Source of the DNA: Luidia sarsii
Taxonomy: Eukaryota > Echinodermata > Asteroidea > Paxillosida > Luidiidae
Assembly: GCA_949987565.1 (NCBI GenBank)
Contig: OX465103.1
Span: 18,671,280-18,735,279 of the forward strand
DNA: 64,000 bases
Direction of reading: 5' to 3'
Both the position numbers and the translations under genes were made by a program. Under the pieces are notes generated by a model. The model saw only the letters and a program-made list of their open reading frames with translations, ran no database searches and was not told where the DNA came from. This document shows positions 47,200 to 56,972 of this stretch, piece by piece; position 1 is the first letter of the stretch, and every line of letters begins with the position of its first letter.

Positions 47200-48725
47200 C
47201 GTGGGGAGAACCCTGTATTCGTTTCGGTGGTACTGCAATATTATTTCCATGTTGGAATAGGTTTACCAGAGTTGCTCTCAGAATCAACAAGCTTGTCAAT
47301 AGCCTTGTCCAAGTCACTAACATACTCCTCTGGGGTACATGTACATGTAGTACTATGTACGTGTGTTGTACAGTGGATACATACAGTACATGTACTGGTA
47401 CATGTACTGGTACATGTACATGTACGGTGTACATGTGTTGCACATGTACATGTACATGAAGGTGTCATTATAAAACATTATAAAGTGTACTGAGGCCACA
47501 TCTTCATGTCATCTCTCTCTTGAAATTGTAAATCTTTAGGACCCAAAATTCAACAATTCTACTTTTGAACTTTAAATTGTTCAAAGTGCTTCCACAGTAA
47601 GCGGTAAGAGGAAACATTGAGGAAAATGGACTGTGGTGTGGGATGTGAGAAGTCTAAGAATAACTTGATGCATGCACATTTCCCACATTTGCACGTGAGG
47701 CCAGAGGTTGTATTCATATCATTGGTACTGCAATATCATTTACACAGTGGCATAGGTTTACCAGTGTTGCTCTCAGTCTCAACAAGCTTGTCAAGCGTGC
47801 ATTGCAAATTGCACTAGTGCTGCATAGCTACAGTATATAGAAATGGCAAAGAAAAGGACTGGACATTTGAAGAAACTGTCCAGCTAATTAATGTAATGGC
47901 AGACATTACCACCTCTCTAGTCTTTTAGGAAACTTATTTCAGGAAGGAAATAATGTTGGACAGAAAAAAACCCTGAAGAAATAAATGTATATATTTTAAC
48001 CTTGATTTAGGTAACATCACAGCACTTTGACATAATTAACCGTGGATTATAGGCCTAACATACATGTACAGTAGCACGGAGCCACAGGGAATCACCTGGA
48101 TCCCCTATTGGCCAAGTTTATGTCGGCTTTTTCATGTCACTAATTAAGCCACTTACAAGTCTTCACTTTCAGGAAATTTCTTTCTGGAAGGGAACTTGAA
48201 GAAACAAAACTTCTGACCCCTTTTCAAGACCACAGGTCTCACAGGTCTTTTAAAAGAATTATTTTTTGTGACAAATAAATTGTGGCATCCGTAGATATAC
48301 CGGTACACGTGCAAATGAATAGCGTATCACCAGTTTTCACCTCGCTATGACCGTGGACGGTCATAAAGTTCCCGGATGTAAACAGCTTTGCTGCGCACTT
48401 CGTGCACGTGTAAAGGCAACATCGCCATGAATATCCTTGCGAACGTTGCATGGGTGCATTTACACGACCAATCTCCGTATTTATCGCACATATGTCGCAT
48501 CGATGCGAAAATTTGGAGGTCTCGATTCCTGTGAAGAATCGCACGGGACCCTTGCGGTCTTGGTGGCAGAGACACATTCCACGACAAGGTATCCATCCGT
48601 GTGTTCTTGACATCGATGTGATTTCTTTGCACTGGACCCTGTTTACAGCTCTCATATAAAATGGTCAAAATACATACTGTACAACATGGTCCATACATGT
48701 AGGAAATTCAATGAAAAGTGAAGAG
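47200..48725. mobile_element. Fragmented copy B of the 19369-20486 element family
   Basis: Two partial copies of the left segment (GGTACTGCAATATTATTTCC .. GTTTACCAGAGTTGCTCTCA at 47225-47310; GGTACTGCAATATCATTTAC at 47727-47800) precede the right segment at about 48430-48660 (AATATCCTTGCGAACGTTGC .. ATCGATGCGAAAATTTGGAGG). A stretch upstream of it (48290-48430, CGTGGACGGTCATAAAGTTC) is shared with 56340-56410. The copy is rearranged, and none of its ORFs resembles a transposase. Confidence 0.7.
47334..47457. repeat. (TACATG)n / GTACTG microsatellite
   Basis: GTACATGTACTGGTACATG and similar repeated words over about 120 bp. Generates Val/His/Cys/Thr-rich artefact ORFs on both strands. Confidence 0.9.
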
Positions 48726-50012
48726 CCCGAAGTGGACGTCAATCATTATTTGACTACCGGTATCTGCCCTAAAAAAACTTATTTGTTCTAATACTGTAAT
48801 ATACTGCTCATGTACAGTACATGTAGGGCCTACCGTGTACCTCATAAAATATTCATCATTCGAAACATGCAAAGCAAACATCACTGCATATCATGTTGAT
48901 GCTTGGTGGAACCATGGTCGAACAGACTAGCACAGCTGTCCTCACCAGTGATCTCCAAGGCATGCATGCACATGAAGGGCATAAGTCATTCTTATCTTAC
49001 TACAACATCAATGCTATCATGGTTTGCAACCTTCTGAAGCTTTACTATGCATGAACATTCGCCATGGGAAAAAATAGCTCACTCAGCTCAGTACTGTGAA
49101 GAATGTTGGCCTACATGTACATGTACATGTACCATTTTGTTACAGCTAAGGAAATAAGAGACTATAATAATAAAACTAAAAATAAGACTATATAGTACAT
49201 TGTACAGTACATGTACATACATGTACTTGTATATATATGTGTCACATGAGGTCCTCCACATAAACAAACTCGCTCAGATGACTGAAGAATGTACTGCACA
49301 AAATTATGGAACAGAAAATAATTAGAGATAATAATTACATGTATCCCATAACATTACTGTCATAAATACTGTGACTGTAAAACCAGCTTGTGTACAAATG
49401 TTGTAAACCCATTGCTCCAAACACACAGGGTGGGCCAGTAAAAGTAAACCAGTAATATGCAAAGTTTTGCTTTTTTTCGGTCCAATCTTCCTTCCACGAT
49501 GTACCATGGTAGGCTCAAGTTCCTCTGCAAAATCCCATATGGTCGTAACGTAAAATCCATAATTTGAACATTACCCGGTACTTGGACCCAAAATTTATGG
49601 AGAGTATGCCAGGAAAGTCACATTTACCATGTTTACAAAAATTGTATAGCATTGTGCAGTGTGGTCATGTGGTGTATAATACATGCATGAATATTTTTCT
49701 GCGTAGGCCTAACAGAAACGTTATGATGCTGCTCGGATTGACTGTGTTGTTGTCAGTGATGTTGGCCATGGTGCACGATCCAAAAAACTACTGCTACATG
49801 TACATGTACACTGATCAAGTTGGTCATTTACCCTCCGTACATGTAGCGCTACAAAGGTAATTATTTATCTCACACAGCAAAAATTACACTTAATTAATTA
49901 AGGCTGTGCCGAATAATTGAACATTGAGATATTTGATCACTTATCGAATATTCAAATATTATTGACTGAATTTGAATATTCAATTCAGGGCTAGACATTG
50001 ACCCGTTTTTTT
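48726..50012. other. Mostly non-coding; candidate signal-peptide exon at 49707-49856
   Basis: 48933-48975 (AGCTGTCCTCACCAGTGATC..) is duplicated at 56712-56750. TACATG words at 49112-49132 and 49196-49223. Apart from the candidate exon, nothing coding was recognised. Confidence 0.45.
49707..49856 (+). CDS. Candidate first coding exon with signal-peptide-like start
   Basis: An acceptor-like TTTTTCTGCGTAG precedes 49707 and a donor AAAG|GTAATT follows 49856. ATG at 49723 opens MMLLGLTVLLSVMLAMVHD, a hydrophobic stretch like a signal peptide, followed by DPKNYCYMYMYTDQVGHL. Part of the tail is TACATG microsatellite. No family was recognised and no downstream exon was identified. Chance is quite possible. 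Confidence 0.22.
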
Positions 50013-51275
50013 TTCTACTGGTCTGACCTATCCTTATAGGACCAGTAGATACCCAGTTCTTCCATTTTTTCTACTGGTCTGACCTATCCCTGTAGGACCA
50101 GTAGATACCCAATTCTTCCATTTTTTCTACTGGTCTGACCGACATGTATCCCTGTAGGACCAGTAGATACCCAATTCTTCCATTTTTTCTACTGGTCTGA
50201 CCTATCCCTGTAGGACCAGTAGATACCCAATTCTTCCATTTTTTCTACTGGTCTAACCTATCCCTGTAGGACCAGTAGATACCCAATTCTTCCATTTTTC
50301 TACTGGTCTGACCTATCCCTGTAGGACCAGTAGATGCCCAGTTTTTTCCATTTTTCTACTGGTCTGACCTATCCCTGTAGGACCAGAAGATGCCCAGTTT
50401 TTTCCATTTTTCTACTGGTCTGACCTATCCCTGTAGGACCAGTAGATGCCCAATTCTTCCATTTTTTCTACTGGTCTGACCTATCCCTGTAGGACCAGTA
50501 GATACCCAGTTCTTCCATTTTTTCTACTGGTCTGACCTACATGTATCCCTATAGGACCAGTAGATGCCCAGTTCTTCCATTTTTTCTACTGGTCTGACCT
50601 ATCCCTGTAGGACCAGTAGATACCCACTTCTTCCATTTTTTCTTCTGGTCTGACCTATCCCTGTAGGACCAGTAGATACCCAATTCTTCCATTTTTTCTA
50701 CTGGTCTAACCTATCCCTGTAGGACCAGTAGATGCCCAGTTCTTCCATTTTTTCTACTGGTCTGACCTATCCCTGTAGGACCAGTAGATACCCAGTTCTT
50801 CCATTTTTTCTACTGGTCTGACCTACTGTACATGTATCCCTGTAGGACCAGTAGATGCCCAGTTCTTCCATTTTTTCTACTGGTCTAACCTATCCCTGTA
50901 GGACCAGTAGATACCCAATTCTTCCATTTTTTCTACTGGTCTAACATATCTCTATAGGACGAGTAGATACCCAATTCTTCCATTTTTTCTACTGGTCTGA
51001 CCTACATGTATCCCTGTAGGACCAGTAGATACCCAATTCTTCCATTTTCACTACTGGTCTGACCTACATGTATCCCTGTAGGACCAGTAGATGCCCAGTT
51101 CTTCTATTGTTTCTTCTGGACTGACCTATCCCTGTAGGACCAGTAGATGCCCAGTTCTTCCATTTTTTGTACTGGTCTGACCTATCCCTGTAGGACCAGT
51201 AGATACCGGGGTACCCAGTTCTTCCATTTTTTCTACCGGTCTGACCTACATGGATATCCCTGTAGAACCAGTACA
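50013..51275. repeat. 56-bp satellite, each unit a hairpin
   Basis: About 22 tandem units. Each has TCTACTGGTC, a spacer TGACCTATCCCTGTAG, then GACCAGTAGA, giving a perfect 10-bp stem with a 16-nt loop. A T/C-rich linker (TACCCAATTCTTCCATTTTT) follows. Some units carry an ACATGT insertion in the loop (GACCTACATGTATCCC). Single-base changes in a stem arm are rare. The array ends directly against the TIR element starting at 51284. Confidence 0.95.
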
Positions 51276-51283
51276 GTAGTATG

Positions 51284-52486
51284 TAAAGCCCGTTGCACAC
51301 TAGACGAAATCGGCGAGGTCCCTGGCGATGAAATCGCAACCATGTCATGAAATCGCAAATCTGTGGTGTGTGCAAGTGACCCTTGCGAAACAAATCGCCA
51401 GGGACCTTGGTTTTTGATCTCCGAGGTCCAGACCTCCTACAAAATTTCTCACCCTTGTCAAAATCGCCGTGATCGTGTGTGTGAAACGTGAACAGTGTTC
51501 GTAACCACGGACCCTGGTTTTGGCAGGGACACTGGGCATGCGCACTGCGCGTGTAAATGTTTGGAACCAGTGTTATAGCTGCGCTGGTCGGCGGGCGGAC
51601 GGGGCCGACCACCACGGGCAATCTCCGTCAACCACTCCTTGTGAAAAACAATGCTTCTGACCGGCACTGTGTTCACCCCATTATTATCCCAATCTATATC
51701 ATGGTTTCGGTAGTAAAATAAATTGTACTTTTTTTGTAGCGTAACCGAGTTCCGATCAGGCTTGAGCCTATATAGCGCAGCGTGATCGTAGTCGTAACTC
51801 GTATGCAGCCATGCGGTCGCTGTGCACGTGTTTGTGCAAAGACGTGTTGTGTCATGTCACATGTGCCGCACGTAGGCTGGTTTCGGCCCTACTGCTCCTG
51901 TAGTGTCACTATGGCTTTACCTAGAGGCGGAAACCACACCTAGACTTGCCAACCTCGCTAACGTCGCGAAGGGAAATCGGTCATAATAGTGTACGCTACT
52001 CATCGTTTGTCTCCGAATGTTGTTTCCGCGTAGTTTAATATTATTCCCTTCGTTACTATTGTGGTATGAATAGTGGTATGAATAGAAAGAAGGGGAACAC
52101 AGGCTTCAATTTGAGGGTAAAATTTTGCAATGTTCAACTTCCGATATCTCAAGAAATGAATGAAAAATTCCTTCTCAAATTTTCTAGAATTCTAGAAAAT
52201 ACACTTTGGTTGACCGCGAAACTTAAAACATCGCTAGTATAACTGTAATAAACATTAGTTATTTGTTAGAAAACAACTCAACTGTAAGGGCTGCGCTGGC
52301 AGAAGTCTACTAATCATTGCACACGTACTGAGTGCACGTAAAGTTCCGAAACGGGGGACGTTGGTGTTTTGGTGACAGCGTTGTGTGTGTAAGCTCGCTT
52401 CGTGATCGCTAACGACCTAGGTGACAGACAACTGGCGCCTGTAACCAAGGACCCTAGTTTTTCGGTTTGTGTGTGAAATGGGCTTA
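51284..52486. mobile_element. TIR DNA element, family 1, long form (inverted relative to 28108-28867)
   Basis: AAGCCCGTTGCACACTAG starts it and GTGTGTGAAATGGGCTTA ends it. The left about 270 bp and right about 150 bp are the reverse complement of the ends of the 28108-28867 element. The roughly 770-bp interior is different, with a GGCGGGCGGACGGGGCCGACC stretch near 51590. AGTACAGTAGTAT occurs at both flanks (51270-51282 and 52487-52499), possibly a 13-bp duplication. No transposase was recognised. Confidence 0.8.
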
Positions 52487-53092
52487 AGTACAGTAGTATA
52501 CATGTACATATGTAAGTAGTATGTAAGAAAAGTCATGTCGACAACAGCCTAATATTATAAAATAACAAAGCATAAACATTTATAACAAAACACAAACATA
52601 CAGCACAAGTATTTAACAGTATTTACGCCGAACCGTAGACTGTGTAAACTTTTGGCATTGCTCACAGTTGGGATCAGTCAGCCAATAAAACAGTTCTTAC
52701 GTGCTATGCTCCTGTCTCGATCCACGTGTGACATTCTTAACTGTTCTAAAGTACATGTGGCCAAAAGTGAACCATTTTTTGCTGATCTTGGTTTTATATT
52801 TTACGGCAGGTGTTCATGGACACGTGTTATCCATTTGATTGAAATCTCACTGATTTCCACATACTCAAATTGGAGTCTTGAAAATCCTTTACTCCAAGAT
52901 TAAATCAAGATCATTAAATAATAGCAATGAATTCTCTTTAATGTTTGGCCCATAACTTTCCTTCTTTTTTAAATTTTCTTTTGTTTTTTAGCAGGTAAAT
53001 AAAGTAAGGAAAAGTTGAAGCAGGGGCTTTCAGACATGCCAGAAAAGGTGTTCTTTTGTCTGATCCATTTCTTTGATTTTTGTATTTCACAG
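52487..53092. other. No gene supported; region upstream of the BEN exon
   Basis: AT-rich. An 83-codon plus frame (52652-52903) lies just upstream of the BEN exon but shows no domain or clear splice sites. The last about 20 bp (GATTTTTGTATTTCACAG) form the acceptor of the BEN exon. Confidence 0.45.
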
Positions 53093-53317
53093 TCCTTAAC
53101 ACCACTCTACACTAACGGAGTCCCTCTGCTCTCTGCTAGAGAGAAGAGCCTGGCCTTCACCAAAGGCTCGAACAAGGAAGCTCTCTTGTTTGCCCTCCTA
53201 ACTCTTGTCTTTGGTGATGAGCGCTTGGCCAACAGCAAGGCATGTGGCCTTCGTCAAGCCCACAACAGTGAACAAGTAACTACATCTCTGGATCCTGAAA
53301 AGCTCAATGAAATCAAG
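53093..53317 (+). CDS. BEN-domain protein, internal exon
   Basis: BEN domains are alpha-helical modules mediating DNA binding and protein contacts in chromatin and transcription factors. This 225-nt, 75-codon exon has an acceptor (TTTTTGTATTTCACAG) and donor (AAG|GTATTT), both phase 0. It encodes LTPLYTNGVPLLSAREKSL, a helical LLFALLTLVFGDERLANS stretch and SLDPEKLNEIK. The helix followed by a basic loop and LDPEKLxxI is characteristic of the middle and C-terminal half of BEN. Upstream exons were not identified. The gene probably continues at 54022. Confidence 0.7.
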
Positions 53318-53721
53318 GTATTTTTTTTTGGTTTTTGTTGTTGTTGATATTTCAGCATATGGCACCCCTTAGCACATACAACTATGACAAGAGTAAGGAC
53401 AACAGAGACTGCCTAATTTAATTGTTTGTTGTTTTTCACTTTGTGTTTTCATCTCATCTTTTCATAATGAGTGCACCTAAGCCAAAATTGCAAAGCCACC
53501 ATTTAAAATCCAGTTGAAAGGTAATTTGAAGCTTAAGAAAGGGTTCCCACCAGGGGAAAAAAATTATAAGTTTTGGTTTAGGTGCTAAACCAAAATTATT
53601 AACCTTGCTTATTAGGCCCATTAATCATTTCAGTAGCACTGAGATGTTGGGTTCGTGGACTATTCCATGAGGCCACGGCACATTTAATTTCCGACAAATC
53701 TTAGGTTTTGTGCCTTTTTGT

Positions 53722-53785
53722 GCCTTCTCTGCCTTTGAGAAAGGTCCTGCTAGGATCAAAACGTCAGGCCCACTAAATTTTAAAA
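53722..53785 (+). mobile_element. Penelope-like tail fragment (plus), in the BEN gene intron
   Basis: TGCCTTTGAGAAAGGTCC .. TGCTAGGATCAAAACGTC .. AGGCCCACTAAATTTTAAAA. The stem-loop is intact, but the core reads CAAAAC in place of CGAAAC. Confidence 0.85.
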
Positions 53786-54021
53786 TCTTAGGTTTGTCAG
53801 AAAACGATCTTTTGATCCGGAAAACCAGACTTTATGCCCACTGCAAACATAAGATGTTATGCCAATTAAGCATACATATGCGCTGAAACTGCCCTCATTT
53901 GTTACAGGATAGAACCCAAGGAGAAGGGAGTATTTTTGAAAAGAAAATATCAAAAGGAAACATGTATTCCGTGCATGCATTTCATTTAAAAATGTCCTTT
54001 CTTTTTTCCCCTGTTGTCCAG

Positions 54022-54155
54022 AATGTGTCCTTCGAAGATTCCGCTTGCCAAGCGGCCAGCCCTGTTTCTCCCCGAGGGATTTCAACGAGAAAATAAATCA
54101 GAAATGTGCAACAACAAGACGGGCTCTTAAAAAGAAACAGGCCAAGCAACTTTGA
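54022..54155 (+). CDS. BEN-domain protein, terminal exon (C-terminal helix)
   Basis: A strong acceptor (CTTTTTTCCCCTGTTGTCCAG) precedes 54022. In the third frame from TGT 54024, 43 codons end at TGA 54153-54155 and read CVLRRFRLPSG, DFNEKINQKCATTRRALKKK. The INQKC..RR pattern is the usual end of a BEN domain. Joining it directly to AAG at 53317 gives the wrong frame by one base. A 22-nt microexon (about 53908-53929, with a TTGTTACAG acceptor and GGGA|GTATTT donor) would restore frame, but its sequence does not look like BEN. Otherwise the gene is broken or the assembly has a one-base error. In the direct frame the exon reads to a stop at TAA within about 25 codons. Confidence 0.6.
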
Positions 54156-54198
54156 GGTTTTTAACCTATTCTGCCTATTCTAACTATCCTCAATCCTA

Positions 54199-54335
54199 AG
54201 GTGATATACGAAAATGTTGCAAACTGCAAATCTCTCCCGACCAGCTTTACTCTTTGTCCTTTGTTTCTCATCCGTGTCCTATTCACTCTCTTCCCCCTTC
54301 CTTCGTGTACATGTATCTGTTTTGTCCTTATCCTC
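54199..54335. mobile_element. Chimeric Penelope tail/3' UTR fragment
   Basis: A short minus-orientation tail end (AAGGTGATATACGAAAATG .. TTGCAAACTGC, 54199-54228) joins a plus-orientation 3' UTR segment (CCAGCTTTACTCTTTGTCC .. CTCTTCCCCCTTCCTTCGTG .. TTTTGTCCTTATC). Head-to-head fusion of parts in opposite orientation. Confidence 0.75.
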
Positions 54336-54531
54336 AATCCTCCAATTTAATATAATTTTCCAAATTCACACATGTATCCTAAGGGGTTACATTCACTTTC
54401 TAATTACCAGTAACTGTTGAAACCTTTAAATCTTCAGGGTTATTTATTCTTTGTTTAATTTCTCGTGAAATTTATGTGATTTTGTATTTAAAGTTATTCT
54501 TTTCAGTCTCCATGCAAAACATTTTTTAGGA

Positions 54532-54797
54532 GGTAAGGTTTGTGGTAACACCATGTACACGAAAGAAATCTCTCTTATATGAGTGTGCGGTTCTGAGAAG
54601 AACCGGTGGTAAACACTTGACGTTCCAAACAGTATGCTCTGTTCATCTTCTAGAGGATGACTGGAAGTCTGGAAGACGAACAGAAGATGAAGTTTGGAAC
54701 GTCAAGTGTTCTCCACCGGTTCTTCTCAGAACCACACACTCAATTTAATTAGAGAGATTTCTTTTGCGTACATGGTGTTACCGCAAACCTTACCTTC
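54532..54797. mobile_element. Foldback palindromic element, about 265 bp
   Basis: The left arm AGGTAAGGTTTGTGGTAAC .. ACCATGTACACGAAAG .. GTTCTGAGAAGAACCGGTGG .. AACACTTGACGTTCCAAAC is mirrored by the right arm GTTTGGAACGTCAAGTGTT .. CCACCGGTTCTTCTCAGAAC .. TTACCGCAAACCTTACC. Each arm is about 100 bp with few differences, around a 60-bp centre. Each arm also holds the hairpin GGTTCTGAGAAGAACC. Such long palindromes occur in Penelope terminal repeats and MITEs. No ORF. Confidence 0.8.
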
Positions 54798-55204
54798 TAC
54801 ATGTATAGTACTTCCACCATGAATAGCTTAAAGTCTTATCTAAAATTTTAATTTTTTTAAACTTTGCAGTTTGCATGTTTAAAGTAATTTTCGCTGAAGA
54901 TTAAAATATGTGTGTGCAATTTATTTTCTTGAAACTGATTATAGCCGTGTGTAGATTTTTATTCTGAACCTTTTTTGTACACCTTCATTGTCTAAAATTA
55001 GTGGAACTTTTCAAATTTGTTGCCAGTTGTTTCCAGCTTTTCCTGTGTGTGGCCACTCTCCCCTTAAATTAACAAAAATCAATAAATTATTCTTCAGAAA
55101 ATTGATATTGACAAAATTGCCCCTTCGTTTCATTACAATATACATGTCATTTGTTATATACATTTGTAACATGCAGTTTCTCCAGCCAAATATGCAGCCC
55201 TAGC
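54798..55204. other. No gene recognised
   Basis: AT-rich spacer. Confidence 0.5.
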
Positions 55205-56045
55205 TGCATATTTGGCTGCAATGTTGTTTTTTCAGCTCGCTTGCTGCAAGCTTGCCGCAAGCTATGTATAGTGAGCTTTAGTCTGCAAGCTTGCTGGCAC
55301 ACTTAACTGCAAACTTGCTACTGAGCTTGTCTGCAAGCTTGCCCTAATTTACATACTGGCCGGTATTTGGAACCTTGTAAGCGTGCAGGCAAGCGTGCCA
55401 GCAAGCAAGCTTGCCGCAAGCTTGCTGGCACACTTAACTGCAAACTTGCTACTGAGGTTGTCTGCAAGCTTGCCCTAATTTACATACCGGTATTTGGAAC
55501 CTTGTAAGCGTGCCAGCAAGCTTGCCGCAAGCTTGCTGGCACGCGTAACTGCAAGCTTGCTACTGAGCTTGTCTGCAAGCTTGTCTGCAAGTTTGTCTGC
55601 AAGCTTGTGGCACGCTTAAATGCAAACTTGCTACTGAGCTTGTCTGCAAGCTTGTCTGCAAGCTTGTCTGCAAGCTTGCAGCACGCTTAAATGCAAACTT
55701 GCTACTGAGCTTGTCTGCAAGCTTGTCTGCAAGCTTGTCTGCAAGCTTGCGGCACGCTTAAATGCAAACTTGCTACTGAGCTTGTCTGCAAGCTTGTCTG
55801 CAAGCTTGCGGCACGCTTAAATGCAAACTTGCTACTGAGCTTGTCTGCAAGCTTGTCTGCAAGCTTGTCTGCAAGCTTGCGGCACGCTTAAATGCAAACT
55901 TACTACTGAGCTTGTCTGCAAGCTTGTCTGCAAGTTTGTCTGCAAGCTTGTCTGCAAGCTTGCGGCAAGCTTGCGTCAAGCTTGCCCTAATTTACATATT
56001 TGGAACCTTGCAAGCTTGCAGACAAGCTTGCCGCAAGCTTGCAGA
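55205..56045. repeat. AAGCTTGTCTGC-based array with higher-order units
   Basis: Built on a 12-bp unit (AAGCTTGTCTGC; core GCAAGCTTGC is palindromic). Several basic units alternate with a divergent block GGCACGCTTAAATGCAAAC then TTGCTACTGAG, seen about every 58-74 bp from 55611 on. Variants with TTTGGAACCTTG and TTTACATA are scattered. HindIII (AAGCTT) words are very dense. Leu/Ala/Asp/Lys repeat ORFs on minus and Ser/Ala/Leu repeat ORFs on plus are artefacts of the 12-bp period. Confidence 0.95.
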
Positions 56046-56152
56046 CATTTCTGTAAGAGATGTCGGCAACGCTTTGCCCGGTCAGCCAATAAGAAACATT
56101 CTGATGTACTACGTACATGTAATTATTTCAGTACGAATTTTTTCAGTACATG

Positions 56153-56255
56153 CTTTTTCACACTATGAACATCTGATCCGTGTCGAAATCTACATGGGTC
56201 TGCATGACCCGTGTCGAACACAGGTCACTTTCGCTCTGTTTTCACACTACTCACT
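56153..56255. mobile_element. Fragment of the 29787-30306 TIR element
   Basis: TTTTTCACACTATGAACATC .. GTGTCGAAATCTACATGGGT .. TTTTCACACTACTCAC matches the first about 110 bp of 29787-30306, with the middle (CCAGTGTCAAATTC..) missing. Confidence 0.8.
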
Positions 56256-56268
56256 GGTCTTAAGCATG

Positions 56269-56747
56269 ATTGTGGCATCTGTAAAAATACGCGAGCAAAT
56301 GCATCTAGCGCATCACCTCGTTGTTTTCACCTCGCTATGACCATGGACGGTCACAAAGTTCCCGGATGTAAACAGCTTTGCTGCGCACTTCGTGCACGTG
56401 TAAAGGCAACATCGCCATGAATATCCTTGCAAATGCCTCATGGGTGCATTCACACGACCAATCTCAGTGTTTATCGCACGGATGTTGCATCAAGTGATGC
56501 AAAATTTTGGAGGTCTCGATCCCTGTCAAGAATCGCACGGTGGTGACAGACACACTTTTCCATGACAAGGTATCCGTGCGTTCTTGACATTGATGCAATT
56601 TCTTCGAACTGGACCCTGTACAGCTCTCGTGTAAAATGTCAAAATACATACTGTACAACATGGTCCATACATGTAGGAAATTCAATGAAAAGTGAAGAGC
56701 CTGAAGTGGACAGCTGTCCTCACCAGTGATCTCCAAGGCATGCACAT
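56269..56747. mobile_element. Copy C of the 19369-20486 family with flanking duplication
   Basis: GTGGCATCTGTAAA .. GACGGTCACAAAGTTCCCGG .. AATATCCTTGCAAATGCC .. AAAATTTTGGAGGTCTCG matches 48285-48660. The match continues past it into TACTGTACAACATGGTCCATACATG and GAAAAGTGAAGAGCC, which are also at 48672-48725. The duplication therefore includes host or older DNA beyond the element, with about 197 bp missing relative to copy B. Confidence 0.85.
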
Positions 56748-56972
56748 GAGTCCAACATGAGCCCCACATGAGTCCCACATGAGTCCCACATGAGTCCCAC
56801 ATGAGCCCCACATGAGTCCCACATGAGTCCCACATGAGTCCCACATGAGTCCCACATGAGTCCCACATGAGCCCCACATGAGTCCCACATGAGCCCCACA
56901 TGAGCCCCACATGAGTCCCACATGAGTCCCACATGAGTCCCACATGAGTCCCACATGAGTCCCACATGAGTC
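56748..56972. repeat. 12-bp tandem array (CCACATGAGTCC)n
   Basis: About 19 units of CCACATGAGTCC with a GCCC variant in roughly a quarter. It starts at the point where GCATGCACATGA is shared with 48960-48972 and is absent there, so it is a local expansion. The minus ORFs of 117-170 codons (GLMWDSCGTHV..) are artefacts of this period. Confidence 0.95.

Noticed and set aside
47047..47493. 148-codon plus ORF and overlapping minus ORFs
   Set aside because: Half the peptide is TACATG microsatellite (VHVHV, TCTCT). The rest is transposon copy B.
55773..56168. Leu/Ala/Asp/Lys and Ser/Ala/Leu repeat ORFs
   Set aside because: Products of the 12-bp AAGCTTGTCTGC array, whose length is a multiple of three.
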